The notes under the pieces are model-generated. The model was not told the origin of the DNA and did not search any database. It was given only the letters and a program-made list of their open reading frames with translations. Below, one piece after another: positions 11,481 to 23,576 of a DNA stretch of 64,000 bases. The DNA is from Nereocystis luetkeana (taxonomy: Eukaryota > Sar > Phaeophyceae > Laminariales > Laminariaceae): NCBI GenBank assembly GCA_031213475.1, contig JARUPZ010000036.1, positions 124,001 to 188,000 on the forward strand, written 5' to 3'. The translations under genes and the position numbers were made by a program. Every line of letters starts with the position of its first letter. Within the stretch, counting starts at the first letter, position 1.

Positions 11481-12012
11481 GGCTAGTCGCGACGCCCCGT
11501 TAGATGAAATAATGTCCCCCATTCGGATCACACTAAATCATATATACCGGGTATAAAACAAAAGGAAAAGACAGCACCCGAGCAGTAAACCACACGCTCA
11601 GTAATGTAACAGGCATCGTAATATAAACAGCAGCAATGTATACAACAAAATACATATTACGCTAGCCAGCAACAACGCGAGGCAGTCCTCGCACACGAGG
11701 CATGAGACCAGCCCCCTTCGTACGCCAGTGGGGGACAAAGAGGAAAGCACAGGGAGGGGAGAGGAATCGGTGAAAGGTCGTACCGCCGGTTTGCTCGCCA
11801 GAGGGCCCGAAGAGAAAATCAGGGGGACGAGAAGAGATGAATAAGATACGCTGCTGATGGCACCACCCACCGCATGAGGGTCGCCAGACCAGTCCACAAG
11901 CTGCATATTCCGTATCCTGTTTGATGCTGACTCGTATACGGAAGCGCTTGCAGTCGTACAGGAACCCGCAGCACGTGAGATACCCTGTCTCAGTAAGTAG
12001 GTACCATCATGT

Positions 12013-12446
12013 TGTATTCTGTCTCTCTACCGTGGATCATTTAAAGTAAGTATTGGATTGGACGAGGCCTCCTGCACCGGGCAGGAGGTCTCGTCTGGTA
12101 TTCCCCCCGCGCTGAGTAGACTAGTGTATCGCGTACTCTGCGCGGGGTTAGTACCTGTAAATGATCTGGGTATACAAGCATGAGAATACTACTTCTACTG
12201 CCGGGTGGGTGGGATGGTCTCAAGAAATGCTGCGACCAACTCTACCCCCGAAGTTTCGGGAGCGAAAAGAAGAATTGACCTCGTTGCGATACAAATTCCG
12301 AGACATTTCGATATCATCATCGATGGTTCCATTATTTGTGCCAAACTTGAGCCCATCGATTGGATCACCATTTTACTGTTGTATTATGTCTCTCTACCGT
12401 GGATCATTTAATGTAAGCATTGGATTGGATGAGACCTCCTGCGCCG
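12013..12446 (+). repeat. Pair of ~70-bp direct repeats around a hairpin
   Basis: 12013-12082 and 12376-12446 share GTCTCTCTACCGTGGATCAT and GTAAGxATTGGATTGGAxGA. In the first copy the sequence runs on into a 15-bp-stem hairpin (CCTCCTGC...GCAGGAGG, 12059-12097), absent from the second. No gene is visible between. Confidence 0.7.
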
Positions 12447-12449
12447 GCC

Positions 12450-13890
12450 TGTGCTCCCGCCCATACTTCGTTGCGCCTCTTTTAGACTGTATTTGCAGTT
12501 GACCACAGGTCAGGGGCAGTGTTGTCTCACCCAAACTTCTTGAACATTGACTGCGTAATTTCCTGCACACGCTGCAAAATCCAACTTCGAACTCTGGAGA
12601 CAGTGGTAGCTCGCTGACGTCCGTCCTCCCACTCGATTTGCTCACATCGTGATTTGGTTCGGCGGCTCTGCCATCCGCAGATCGTTTTGCAGGTTCGCTG
12701 TCAAACGGGCTGCGGGAAGGGAGAGACGGCCCTGGCCCCCTTCTGCCGTGACAACGGGGGAAGAGGCACCCGGCGAATAAGTTTCCCCCAATCAGTTGTG
12801 CGGCGGAGATGTACGCCATAACCGACCGAAAAGCGCAAACCGCCAGGCAGTCCCGGTCAGCTAACACTACCACTCCCTTGCTATAGAGGCCCGAAGCGTC
12901 TTAACAGAGGGTTGAATACCAAGTCCTCAGACGCTGGGAGCTTTAGGATGTGCAACCCCATTGTAAACGAAATATCGTAACCCCTACGCATCGAATAGAA
13001 AGCCAAAGAATACAAGGCTATACATCACGTCAGAGGAATACCCCCAGCCAGAGAGCCGACCACCTGTGCGCGCTGGCCACCTCTGCGCGCGACCGCATGT
13101 CCACAAGACATTTTCAAATAGACTCGGCCGCCGCTAAGCGCACGAAGACCCCTCCAAGCACACATCGTCGCCCCCATGGCCGACGCCGGGGCAAGAGGTT
13201 TCATGCACCATTATAGTGCATTTTCCTGGAGGGTCGAGAAAGGGGAGGAATTAAAGACATCGTCCGGAATAGCTGTTGGCCTACCGCGGGACCCGGCCGG
13301 AACACAAACGTGTCAAATTCGTCAGCATCGTTCTGGTTGAAATAAAACACCAAAGGAAAAGGGGGCCGCGAACTTCGGTGAGCGTTCGAAAACGTTCGAA
13401 AACGGCTACTATGTGCGCGCTATTATGCGATGGATGCACCCCATTGCGCGATGGTGGCCGAAACGTGGGTAATCGTTACCCCATAGTACGAAAGTCTGAC
13501 TCTTAGGCTATCATCCCCCAGCAAGGGTACCGCCAATTCTTGAGGCCACCATCCGAACTGCGCCAACAATAGCACCCTTCCGCAGCCACTTGGGCCACCT
13601 CGATCGACTTTACTGTGGCGAGCCGCACCAAAGGGGACCAGTAGGCCATAAAATCTGGCTAAAGAACAATCGCGCGGGCCTTGCCTCCCGCCAGATGTTG
13701 CACAATGTGTCCTGCCATGATTGGGGGGTGGGCAACAAAACCCGAAGGCCGGGACTATGGTACCCAGAACAATCGAACCGTCGCGCGCCAACACGTTGGT
13801 CTCCCCGTGAATGGGGATCGCAGCACCGACGCCGTGCATGCCACCAGGTTTACTTCAGAAGGGTCTATCTCGTCCCCGACCGCTTGAACC
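12450..13890. other. Unassigned stretch, possibly 3' part of the RNase H element
   Basis: It lies downstream of the RNase H relic on the minus strand, where an integrase or recombinase would be expected. Broken minus-strand frames are present (for example 12394-12873, with a CSVCRKLRSQC motif) but no catalytic motif could be named. Confidence 0.35.
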
Positions 13891-13899
13891 AATGCCGGC

Positions 13900-14520
13900 G
13901 CTATGCGGATGATGGCTTTTCGTAACGGCCGCGAGATGACATCCATGACGTCGTCCTCCGCCGTCGGGGTCCCCTGCGACGACAAACTAACGCCATATTC
14001 CACTCGCAGCTCAAACAACTGCACCGGAAACGCGTGAGTCCCATGGTTCTTAGCACGCCCACGGTTGAGAGCTCTCACTACTGACGAGTTGTCCCCATCT
14101 ATGAGCTCTTGTCTCGCCGCAGCACGCCCGGGTTGTCGCGTGCGAAACTGTCGAAGGAGATGGTAGAGGCCATACATCTCCTTCTGGATGATACGATTGA
14201 CAACCAGTCTGGCGGGAACACCCCCCCCGCGCGGGGAAGGTGCCCGAGGTCGTGTACTCGATGCCACCCCATGCGACGGATGACGCACCCGACGACCCTA
14301 GCGTCGAGACCGCCGCGAAGTGTCGCGCACGCTGCCACGGCCCCTCTGGCGAGGCAGCCGGCAAATTCCGCCACGGCTTGAATTCGCCTCAACATATCAG
14401 CCCTGGAGTCTCGCGTAAGATCGACAATGCACAAACCTGACCTCTCTAGGACAGCGAGCACCCCAAACATAGCGTGCATCCACAGCGATACCGGCCTAAT
14501 AGCCACCGTCATGCTCATGC
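13900..14520 (-). pseudogene. Remnant of a retroelement RT thumb and RNase H
   Basis: On the minus strand, in two frames: AWGGIEYTTSG (degenerate 'TDAS..GWGG' start), IIQKEMYGLYHLL (the Glu of RNase H), IDGDNSSVVRALNRGRAKN (the second Asp) and AEDDVMDVISRP (the final 'DAxSR'). Upstream a thumb-like helix (MLRRIQAVAEFAGCLARG) precedes. The order fits the RNase H of a DIRS/Ngaro-type or Ty3-type element. Frameshifts make it a relic. Confidence 0.55.
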
Positions 14521-16890
14521 GCTTACTCGCGTAGGTGCTGAAGGGTACGGAAGGACAGACATCCCGCGTGTAGAGCTGCTTGTAGCAGCTGCCGCAGCAT
14601 ATCTAGCTCATTCTGTGGAACCTGGAAGGTGGCGGTGTCAAACGTTCACGACATTCCGGGATATTTCTGCAGCCCAGTGGGCTGGAAGTTGCACTTCTTG
14701 ACCGACCGGAACTGGCTTCACAGGGACGGCACCAACATCGCTACGTGTGTAGCCTCCCCCGCTGCCAGCCATTTCTCGCGCGCAGTCTGCCCGTGGAAGG
14801 CGACACGTGTGCGTGGCATCGATCGAGGCGTTGGAGCCAACCCTCGGCGACCACCTACACCGCAACGTGGAGGAGAGGAGGTATGGATACCTTCCTATAT
14901 ATAACTACACTGAATATTGTATAGCGGTAAGATAAACCCGCGAAAACGCGCGTGTACACATTATTGAGGAAATCGGTTCAACGTGGGGGCAGAATTCGGC
15001 CACCCTTGGTAAAAGAAAGTATGATTTATTAGCAAGCGTCCAAGCGAAACTGTGTACCCAGCCGGGTCGTCGAGGAAACATGACGATTGCACAGACACCG
15101 GCAATGCAACTCCGTGCGTATCTACGTGAATCTTAATACAGTAACGGAAAGTGTGGACAACGAGTCGCGTTGGTGTCCGAGTACGTTAGTGCAGAAACTA
15201 AAATTGTGGATAACAAGTTGCGTCTGTACCGGTCCAGCAAATAAGCTTAGGCCTACTGCTCGTTCGAAAATGTTCGGCACAGGTGAGCCGACGGCCGTCA
15301 TGCCTAAGACCGAAATATCATCGTGGCTGGATATTGACTTAAGTCCAGCAACTCAACCGCCAGAGGAGCTTCTAAGCCAAAGTTTTCGGTCGCAGCCACT
15401 TGACTTATGTGCGCTAAATTAGACAAAATAATCATGAGCCGAGCGAAATGAACGCCAGAAAATAAACTGTTTACGGCGAAACCAAGCGGTCGCCACCGCC
15501 TGATCGAGAATCTTCGGCCGGAGCCCAGCGAATTATCCGGCATACGGCGGAGCTTCTACGGCAAAGTCCGCGGCCGCAACCGCCTGACTGATGTGCGCTG
15601 AAAGCTACCAGGGTACCGCATATAATCATCATGAGTCTAAATGAAATATCCGCAAGAAAAGGCATGTTTTCGGCCACACCAAGCGATCGCCAACGCCTGA
15701 TTTACATGCGCCGACACGGACTTCGAAGCCCCTAAATTACACCAGCTGTTTCGCAGCCGGGCCCGAGTGAAGAGACAAATTTAGGATCGTAATTCAATGC
15801 TGGTATCGAACGCCGCAGGAACCCCACCCCAGGGCGCCGGCCGTGGGGGGCGCCGTCCCAACCGTAGAGCCAGCGCACAGCGCGTTGTAGATTGCATGTC
15901 CGTCCGTGAGGTCTTAATCGATCTGGCTCTTGGTCAGGCCGCGCGTGCTGGGAAGTTTGTCGGCAAACACCCCCAAGGTTAACCCCAAGGTTACGGCAGG
16001 ACAGCCGAAGCGCCTGAGCACAACTGCCCCCGGGTGAGCATCCGCTCTAAAATAGCCTGTTCGGAGGACAGTCCCATGTCCTGGGCGAGAGCGGCTGCCG
16101 CACGCAAGGTGTACGCAAAATCGTACCAATTATAGTCCCCGGTAGAGTTCCTCCAGGTCCGCGACATATCCGCGATAACTTGCGGGAACTGTAGCCGAAT
16201 CGACGATCGTAGCAGCGGGGAAAACGACAGTCGTAACCGCGGGGAGTAGGTAAGGCGAGAGCGCATCCGCTGGCGTGCAATACCCCAGCGCAACATAAAG
16301 CCAGCGGCCCAAACACAAACGAGAGGTTATACAGCATAATCGACACGTGTGCACCATCAGCTTCCAGCAAAGCACATCAACCAACACACCGGCCTGGAGT
16401 CGCTACCATCTTCTTCTTCTTCTATTATAATGAACCTTCACAAGTCACCTGACAGTGGATATACGTTTGCCTCGAACATCGGCTGTGTATTGACCGGCCT
16501 TCGGCAATTGAGTCTAGGTGTACACATCAGCTACGAGCTAGTACACACGCCAATCGCCATATCAAATAGGTTATAAGCCTCGGATCGCGTAAACGTGGCA
16601 AGCTACTGGCACGGTGGCCCGGTGGCCCAAGACCGCCACCCTGAACTGCTTCTGGCTCGCTATGCAGCAGGAGGAGGACTGGACCTTTTTCAAGATCAAG
16701 AACCTGATGCTGCGTACGAAAAGGGTGCCTCTTTTACGACGAGAGGAACCAAACATCGAAGGTCTACGTACTTCGTTGAAACCTGAGTGACACGTGGTAC
16801 GGATACCGCGTGCTTCTAAGAGGGTCCTGCGTAGTGCATGCTGCTGCTGTAGTTTACTACTGCTGTAGTCTAACAGCTATAACTGCGACA
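14520..16890. other. Unassigned stretch, possibly 5' part of the RNase H element
   Basis: On the minus strand this is upstream of the RT-thumb remnant, where gag and RT belong. A helix-rich segment near 16.0-16.2 kb (YDFAYTLRAAAALAQDMG) could be a capsid-like remnant, but there is no firm match. The 183-bp tandem units lie within. Confidence 0.3.
15366..15715 (+). repeat. Two diverged ~183-bp tandem units
   Basis: Each unit contains GAGCTTCTAxGxCAAAGT, a GCCACxGCCTGA-type block, ATCATGAG and a CCAAGCGxTCGCCA block. A partial third unit may begin at 15730. Confidence 0.65.
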
Positions 16891-18420
16891 GAGACACCCA
16901 CAGAGCATCACCGCGTAAGGAGCTGAGAAAATCTCACCTCCGCTTTGTCTTTTCATAGACGAGGACCAACAATCTAGAGTAATCCTCGAGTGTAACTGTT
17001 GTACGCTGCTCCACAGCAAGTCCACATCCCAACCCCAGCATGCCTGAAGGTTAGGAGCTCTGCCGAGCGTAGCCCACTTCATGGATCGTAAGCCTCAGTT
17101 ACTTCGAGCAACAGCGGTGAAGCATTTATCTCCCGATAAGCACTCTGCTATCTGCCAAATGAGCCGCTAAACTTAGACAATTTTTCAGGAGGGCCATCGT
17201 CGCCAGAGATTTTATTTTTTACTAATGTGTGTAGTCGTCACTACAGTAGACTTTACGTACTGTAGGTCTGTGACCCCACACGACTGTTGAAACGAAAACT
17301 ACATTATTTCGAATAGTTGCTCCGAGGAGAATACGACAATTTATTATCGTGTCTTGATCACACAGCAGTCCCCGGCGGCTTGGTAGGTGGTCCGCGTGCC
17401 TATCAAGATCAATTTCGTGGGTTCAAGTCTCACCGAGTGCACATGCTCGCAGGGACTTTTTCTTGCAAGAAGAAATTGACTAGCGGAAAGCGCGAGAGCG
17501 TGAGGTAGCTACATTCGATGAAAATCGACGAGCAGTGGGAATGCTGAACCCTATGCGCGACAAAAAATAAAGGCACGTACCGGGGAGAGAAGGGACGACA
17601 CCTGTGACCACGGCTTGTCCAGAAGATCGCCGACGGTAAAACCTCCTACGAGCTAGGCTGGTAAGTAAAAGTGATGGAAAAAAAAGAAAGTACTGCTATT
17701 AATACCTACTGTACGTGGGTGCTGCTACTCGTGCTGCTGTATAGAACCATCAAGTACGATACCAACGTCAAACGTAAAAGTCAGCCGTATCAGTTATACT
17801 GCGTGCACCCAGAGGGTCCCGTATAGATGGGCGTCTGCTAACAACTACTGGGTTATGCGCTAACATATTGCAGTGAGAACTGTATCATCAGTGCGAGATA
17901 CCCAGCGAGCATCATTGCGTTGTTGGGGGGGGGTATACATCTCACCTCCGGCCATAGTTCTCATACGAAGTGTGGACTCCAAAACTCTCGACCCAAAGTC
18001 AAGGAATATACTGCTGTACGCCGTCAAAGGCAACTTCAACACAACTCAGCACGCTGAGGTTAGGAGCTCTGTTCGGCGTAGTTTATAGATAAGCAACAGC
18101 GGTGTAGAAGCAAACTCCTGACAAGCGTGGCAGTTGTCTTCCAAAGGAGTCCCTCACTTCGCCATTTTCTGGCAGGGCCATCCGTCGAGGAGGAGCCTAA
18201 AAAATACAAAACTCTCACCCAAAAACGTCGAGTATGTGCTGTATGCTGCCAAGGACAACTGCCCCACAACCCACAGCACCGCTGGGGTTAAGGATGTCTG
18301 CCTAGTGTAGTCCATATTGTGGATCGTCAGCTTCGGACAATCCGAGCTGTAGTTGTATAGAAGAAATTCCCGGCGGTACCGTCTGCTAAGGAAACCCTGA
18401 CTTCACAAATCTCCAACAGA
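16890..18420 (+). repeat. Diverged repeat units (three or more)
   Basis: Units near 16960-17110, 17990-18120 and 18225-18370 share TGCTGTACGCxGxCAA..CAAC, GGTTAGGAGCTCTG, a GCGTAGTxxAT block and CAACAGCGGTG. The SINE at 17368-17690 is inserted between the first two. No gene was found. Confidence 0.55.
17368..17690 (+). mobile_element. tRNA-derived SINE, intact copy
   Basis: The head has RNA polymerase III box A (CGGCTTGGTAGG, one off the TRGCNNAGYNGG consensus) and box B (GGTTCAAGTCT, 17420-17430), about 75 bp in tRNA-like spacing. A unique body and an A-rich tail (GATGGAAAAAAAAGAAAG) follow, 323 bp in all. It is not a functional tRNA, since the 3' stem and anticodon arm are not cleanly formed. 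Confidence 0.83.
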
Positions 18421-20740
18421 GACCTCCCCGTGTAATCATCGACGAGAGGCCCCTGGAATTTACTCAAATAAATATGGATAGTATTACGTCGAGTACTTAC
18501 ATAGCTTGGCGCTGTTTTAATAGCTACCCCAAAGACAATCACAATACTCCTGTAGATTAGGGGTACTGCTTGGCGCCATCCACTGCCGTGGGTTTGTCAA
18601 CTTCGTGACTCACGAGCAGAAGCTATAGCAAAGCATCTCCCAGCCATCGCTGCCTGATAATGAAGCTCTGCTTCTGGAACGCGTGTACTGCTTCATCATC
18701 ACCTGTCTCTTGCTGATACTACAGCAGTACTGTCGACTGATGTATCATACATACGAAAAATTAAAGTCTCGGGATCCCCGAGCAGCTCCTCCAAGAGATA
18801 ATGCTATATATATGGTACCACTGGTGTATATGTAGGGTGCGCGCGGTTCCCAGGTAGCAGGAAGCTGTGGAATGGCAAGCCTTCATGACCCAGGCGCGTA
18901 TGAGCAGCGGCACATAAATGCGAATAAGCTCGTTTTTCAATAAACAGGCCTTACAAACCACCGGGCGTTGCGTGCCCGGCACAAGGGGGGGAGCGGCTGT
19001 CGGACGAGTAGAACGATGCCCTCGTCGGTGGTGTGCAATCGTTCGTTGCTAGCTAGCTCCTGGACCTCCGAAAAGAGAGGGCGTTGGTGGGAAAGGAAAC
19101 ACGATAAAAAGTCGGCGGACAAAGTTTCCGTCCGGCCAAGAGGGTTATGTAGCGCATGGCGGCGTTGCACGTGGGCTCCGACTGTTGTTCTCGAGCGCAG
19201 TCGGTGTTCGAATAGCGGGCTGCGGAATAATCGAACCGAAAATCGGCAGCTGCGCCGAGGGCATCCAAGCCGATCGTGGTAACGGGCGTCAGTTGGCTGC
19301 GGAAGCCGTAAAAGAGGAAGTCCCATGGGCTCGGCGCGGCTGCGGTCGGACGGGATGGGTACCGTTGGGACTGACGAGGCGACAGAAGCAAGGCCCATAA
19401 CGACGAATGTAGGCGGTCGCGGCCATTGAACTCGCGGCGTGATGATAGCACGCCAGACGGACGATGTAGGGGCCCCGCCGGGCCTGAAGCCAGAATCAAC
19501 AGCAGATGACGTTGTGCCATCGGGAGTGGCAGTTCGTCGGCGCGTCCGAGTGGAGATGCGGCCTGAAAGCGGCAAGGCGCCAGGTTGCCAGGCGGTGGAG
19601 GGGCAGACGCGGCTGGATCAGTGACGGCGGCAGAGTCTTCTCCCTTAAAAGCGCTCGTCTCGAGAGGAGCGCGCTGGGCCATAGTCGTCGCTGCAGCGGG
19701 GGCTTCTGCTGAGCCCTTGCCGCCCCCTGAGGGTAGGACTAAAACCGAAGCGAAATCGGTGTTGGCGGTGGGTGAAAACCCCCCAAGCCAGGACGGAAAT
19801 CGACGGTGGCGACGGAAGCAGACACACGAGCGACGATCCTCCCCAAAGGAGCAAAGAGGTCGTCAATCCTAATACACGGCCCGTGTGCGCGAAAATCGCG
19901 AAAACCCAAGGAGGTGAAAGGCAGCCCACCCGAGACGACGATTTCGAGGCGGAATATCAGCCCATTCAAGCCGACACCGGCAGTCGGTGAAGAGCGAGTG
20001 CGAAGCCCGCCGGCTCGGATGAGGAAGATACCACCATCCTCGACGGGGATGAGGCTGCTAGACCCACTGCGGTCGTGTTCTGTTGCGGGTTTCGGCAAAC
20101 ATGTTAAAAAAAGGCATTTCCGTCGGCGCTGCCCTTGCGGCAAGCGCTACGAAGGCCGGGAGAGCGAGTATCAGCCAGAGAAAGCGGCGTGATGTGAGGG
20201 CGGTTGTCTGACCGGTCTTCACTGGCATTGCTTGTACTAACAGCATGTGTGGTTGGTGTTGCTACTTCCCCGGTACTGAAGGTCATATTGAAAGCATCGC
20301 TCCCTCTAACAGTGGTATTAAAACTCGCTTGAGCACTGAAATTCCTGGAAAAATCTTCGTTGGTGGCTACAGCAGCAAGGAAGGCAGGCTCAATACTGGA
20401 ATCCAGAGTGTCATCTTGTTGGACGAGGCGCGGTAAATGAATCACAAGCGGAACGTTTGCTCGAGGTCATCTTACGAGTACAAGTAGGGGCGGATAGCAG
20501 TGGAATACCAGGCAGAACATCAGTCTCAAACAATCCCTCGTCTTGCCCAGAACCAGGTAGGCCTGATCGCGAATGCGCAGCCAGTCCGAATAAACGTGGG
20601 TAGCGTGGAGAACACTGCTTCCAGTATTTCCCGCCGTGTCCCAAGGGCTGGAAGGCAGCCGACGCTCGTCCAGAGCGAGAGCTGCAAAGTCCGCGGCTTG
20701 GCCAGCTATCGTGAGGGCTGACTGCCCTCGGCAGGGTGCG
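18420..20740. other. GC-rich stretch with overlapping open frames, unassigned
   Basis: Minus-strand frames of 212 (18937-19575) and 209 codons (19053-19682), and others to 20445, overlap in different frames and show Pro/Ser/Arg-rich composition without any motif I recognise. High GC alone can explain them. A decayed retroelement is possible. Confidence 0.35.
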
Positions 20741-20980
20741 AAGGCCTCGTTGTCACGAGGGGTAAGATGCGCTCAGTAGAGTGGGAACGCCCAGTTGTCT
20801 TGAACGGCACAACTCTCTCAGCCGAGCGAGGAAGCGCGATAGGTGTTTGAGAGGGCATAAACATTTCCGCCGAGCGAGAAGGCACGGTAGGTGTTTTGAA
20901 CAGCAGAACTCTCTCAGCAGAGCGGGAAGGCACGGTAGGTGTTTTGAGGGGCAGAACTCGCTCGGCTGAGTGAGAAGGCC
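20740..20980 (-). repeat. 48-bp minisatellite, about five copies
   Basis: Each unit carries CTCTCTCAGC(C/A)GAGCG, GAAGGCACGGTAGGTGTTTT and a short variable piece. The 48-bp period keeps one minus-strand frame open (SRSAERVLPLKTPTV repeated), but no start, domain or exon structure supports a gene. Confidence 0.78.
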
Positions 20981-20999
20981 AAAGGCCTGAGGCCCGCAC

Positions 21000-21690
21000 A
21001 CTTGTGGCTTCTCGGTCTTCGTCTTGCGGTGCCTACCGAAGACTCTTGCTGTTGATGTGTTGTACAAGGCGCTCGATCCACATCGGCGAGCCTTTGGCAG
21101 TGGGGCACCGACCCTGAGCCTCAGTGGCTTGGCCACCGTGAGGGGAAGCGGACCCTCCCACCTCTTGAATCTCCATCGTGCGTCGTGTGGGGGGGGGGTG
21201 GTAAGCACAAAACTTACTCCAGAAAAGGAAACGGCCAAAAAAAATGAACACAACGCAAACAACGAAAAGACAGAAAAGCCTGAGCCGAAGATGCCACTTG
21301 TTGAGTTCTAGGTCGAGACACTTCGTATTCCTTGTAAGTTTTGCCTTTTGAGCAGGTACCCGTTGGTACTCACGTGTGTTGAATGCTTAGAGATAGAAGA
21401 GCAGTTTTATTCTTTTCGAGCACGATGCAAGAGACTGAGAGCAAGGCTCGTGTCTCGCTGGGAAAACCCCTGAATTTCCATCTAAGATACGCCTCACAAC
21501 TACAATCCCAATACCGGAACCCAGAACATGGCAGGCAGCGCAAAATATGCACTGTCGAGGATGTAGGGCCGAGCTTTCCACACTAAAACTTTGTAGTCAA
21601 AGCAAAGTTGCTGTCTGTCAGGGGGTGAAAATGCTGTCTCCTGACATCTTTGATTGCCGGCCTTTCGACTTCATTCACAGCAGAGCAGTT
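21000..21690. other. No gene recognised
   Basis: Short open frames only, a G tract at 21188-21198 and A-rich stretches. Nothing matches a family. Confidence 0.4.
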
Positions 21691-21698
21691 GCGACTAT

Positions 21699-22011
21699 TA
21701 AGAATGAGGCACGCGAGCGCGAAGCGCGAGCCTTTTTTCCTTGGTTCCAAGGGAAAAAAACTCTTCATAATGAATCGTGCGAGTAGCGTGCCTTGTATTT
21801 GAGTTTCTCTCTAATAAGTGTATCTGTGTGTGATCCAACTTTTTTCTCGGCCACGTTTGTCCACCGCGCTCAACGCACACGGCAGCATTGTGCCCGTCTC
21901 GGCGGGCTCTGCACACGCACACACACTCAACGAAACCTTCTTGTACTGATGCGGTTGTAAGTCGTTCAGAGTTGGTCGAGCTAATTGCGGCAACGTGTGT
22001 AGGCATATGGC
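21699..22011 (+). repeat. Dispersed repeat R2, copy 2
   Basis: Same order of segments as at 2706-3048: hairpin head (21728-21763), CACCGCGCTCAACGCACACG, CGGCGGGCTCTGCACACGC and GCGGCAACGTGTGTAGGCAT. It lies just upstream of the forward LINE. Confidence 0.78.
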
Positions 22012-22316
22012 TTGGACCGAGGTTTAAAAATAACAGAATCGTAAAATATCATAAACGGTCAGTAACGGTGTTTGTTATTTTAGTTCTACCTATCGGAACC
22101 CAACTCTGCATCTATGATACGAGAAGTCGTAGGCAGAGTGTGCCTGTCCGCTCCTTCCTTCCTTCGGCCTTCCCCGTCCTTGGGGTGGGCCGAGGAAATC
22201 CGCCAGGACCTGCAGCGGTCTAGCGACAGTCACACGAACATCGAGCTTCGGGCTAGGTAGAGAGGGAACCTTGCGCGGTCCGGCTGGTGGCCTGCTCGCT
22301 TTAAGTACCGCATGGG

Positions 22317-23576
22317 GTGGGGGTGATGTTTTGTCTTCTTAAGTCCGACGCGAAGGAGTTCATCCCTCGGGCTGGACGGGTACATCACCACAGCAAAGAG
22401 CGCTACGTGGGCAGCCGGTGGAGTGGAGAGGCTGGCCACAGCGTGGGTATGCATGCACGACAGGAAGGATGGGAGTGTCGGCGTAAGTTGGGACGGCTGC
22501 ACCCAGCCAACGGAAACCAAGGCGCGTACCGGGCTGCGAAACAGAGAGCCATTATCGCCATAGAAAAGAAAAAGAAACGAAAGGAGAAAAAAAGGAGGCG
22601 GGGACGAACCTCACGTCGGCTGGCAAAGAAAGCAGCACGCGAGGCTCGCAAGAGACAGAAGGAGGCACTTGTGGCGGTAGCGACCTACAGTGTGCGCACC
22701 GTGGCTGTAAAGGGGAAGAACGGGTACGGACATGACGAGCGTGTACTGGTGAAGGTACGGCATGTCGACTGTGACCTCATTGGCTTGCAGGAAACTCGGA
22801 GTTCCGGCAACACGACGTTCCGTGCGGCAGGGTATCGCGTTTTCTGTTCAGGTCAGGAAAAAACAGCTGCCAGGCAAGGGCTATACGGAGTAGGTCTAGT
22901 TGTCAAGGAATCGTTGTGCAGTAAGTCTGTGTACACTCATCAGTTCGCCGACGAGCGGCTAATATCTATGCGCTTTGAGCTGGTTAGCAAATGCGAGGCA
23001 GTTAATTTCGTCGTTGCGTATGCTCCAACTGATTGTACAAAGGACGCCGAACTTAAATGTATTTTCTGGCAGAAGCTGGAGGACTTGGTGGAAAGGATCC
23101 CGACGAAAGGGTGTCTGTTTGTAGTGATGGATGCCAACGCGCGAACTGGACAGAGAATGGAAGGGTGCGGTGATGATGAAAGTAGAGTGCTTGGAGCATA
23201 CGGACGAGATGTTTGTAGCGATAATGGCAAACCACTCCAGTCGTTTGCCACCAATTGCAAGTTAGCTCTCACCTACACGTTTTTCAGCACGCGCAAGGGT
23301 GGGATATCGCATACTCACAACGGCACCAGCCCGAATGACCGTAAGCGGATCGACTACATCCTAACCCGTCAGCCCATCGACCTAGAGTACAAGATGCTAC
23401 AGTGGTCCCTCAGCCTTCTGCCCCAGCTAAGGCTGACTCAGGCCACAACATCTTGTATATCAAAGTCCGACTCAGTGGTCACTTTGCGCCAAACAGACAA
23501 CTACGTGGACCGACAAAACGCCGAGATTGCGACAGGCAGTTTTTTATGTCCGGTGGAAAGTGTCGTGAACGAGTAG
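22317..23576 (+). CDS. LINE ORF: basic N-terminus plus EEP (APE-type) endonuclease
   Basis: An open frame of 419 codons. Residues about 80-115 form a Lys/Arg-rich stretch; residues about 120-360 carry an exonuclease-endonuclease-phosphatase fold with LIGLQETR (catalytic Glu), VVAYAPTD, VVMDANARTG (Asp/Asn pair) and RKRIDYIL. This is the target-nicking domain of RTE/CR1-like non-LTR retrotransposons; closest in style to RTE-like elements. The frame ends about 400 bp before RT-domain sequence starts in other frames, so the ORF is broken relative to an active element. Confidence 0.88.
   Translation: MGVMFCLLKSDAKEFIPRAGRVHHHSKERYVGSRWSGEAGHSVGMHARQEGWECRRKLGRLHPANGNQGAYRAAKQRAIIAIEKKKKRKEKKRRRGRTSRRLAKKAAREARKRQKEALVAVATYSVRTVAVKGKNGYGHDERVLVKVRHVDCDLIGLQETRSSGNTTFRAAGYRVFCSGQEKTAARQGLYGVGLVVKESLCSKSVYTHQFADERLISMRFELVSKCEAVNFVVAYAPTDCTKDAELKCIFWQKLEDLVERIPTKGCLFVVMDANARTGQRMEGCGDDESRVLGAYGRDVCSDNGKPLQSFATNCKLALTYTFFSTRKGGISHTHNGTSPNDRKRIDYILTRQPIDLEYKMLQWSLSLLPQLRLTQATTSCISKSDSVVTLRQTDNYVDRQNAEIATGSFLCPVESVVNE

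Noticed and set aside
17368..17445. Functional tRNA gene
   Set aside because: Boxes A and B are present but the acceptor stem does not close and the element continues for 250 bp with an A tail; three copies exist, so it is a SINE head.
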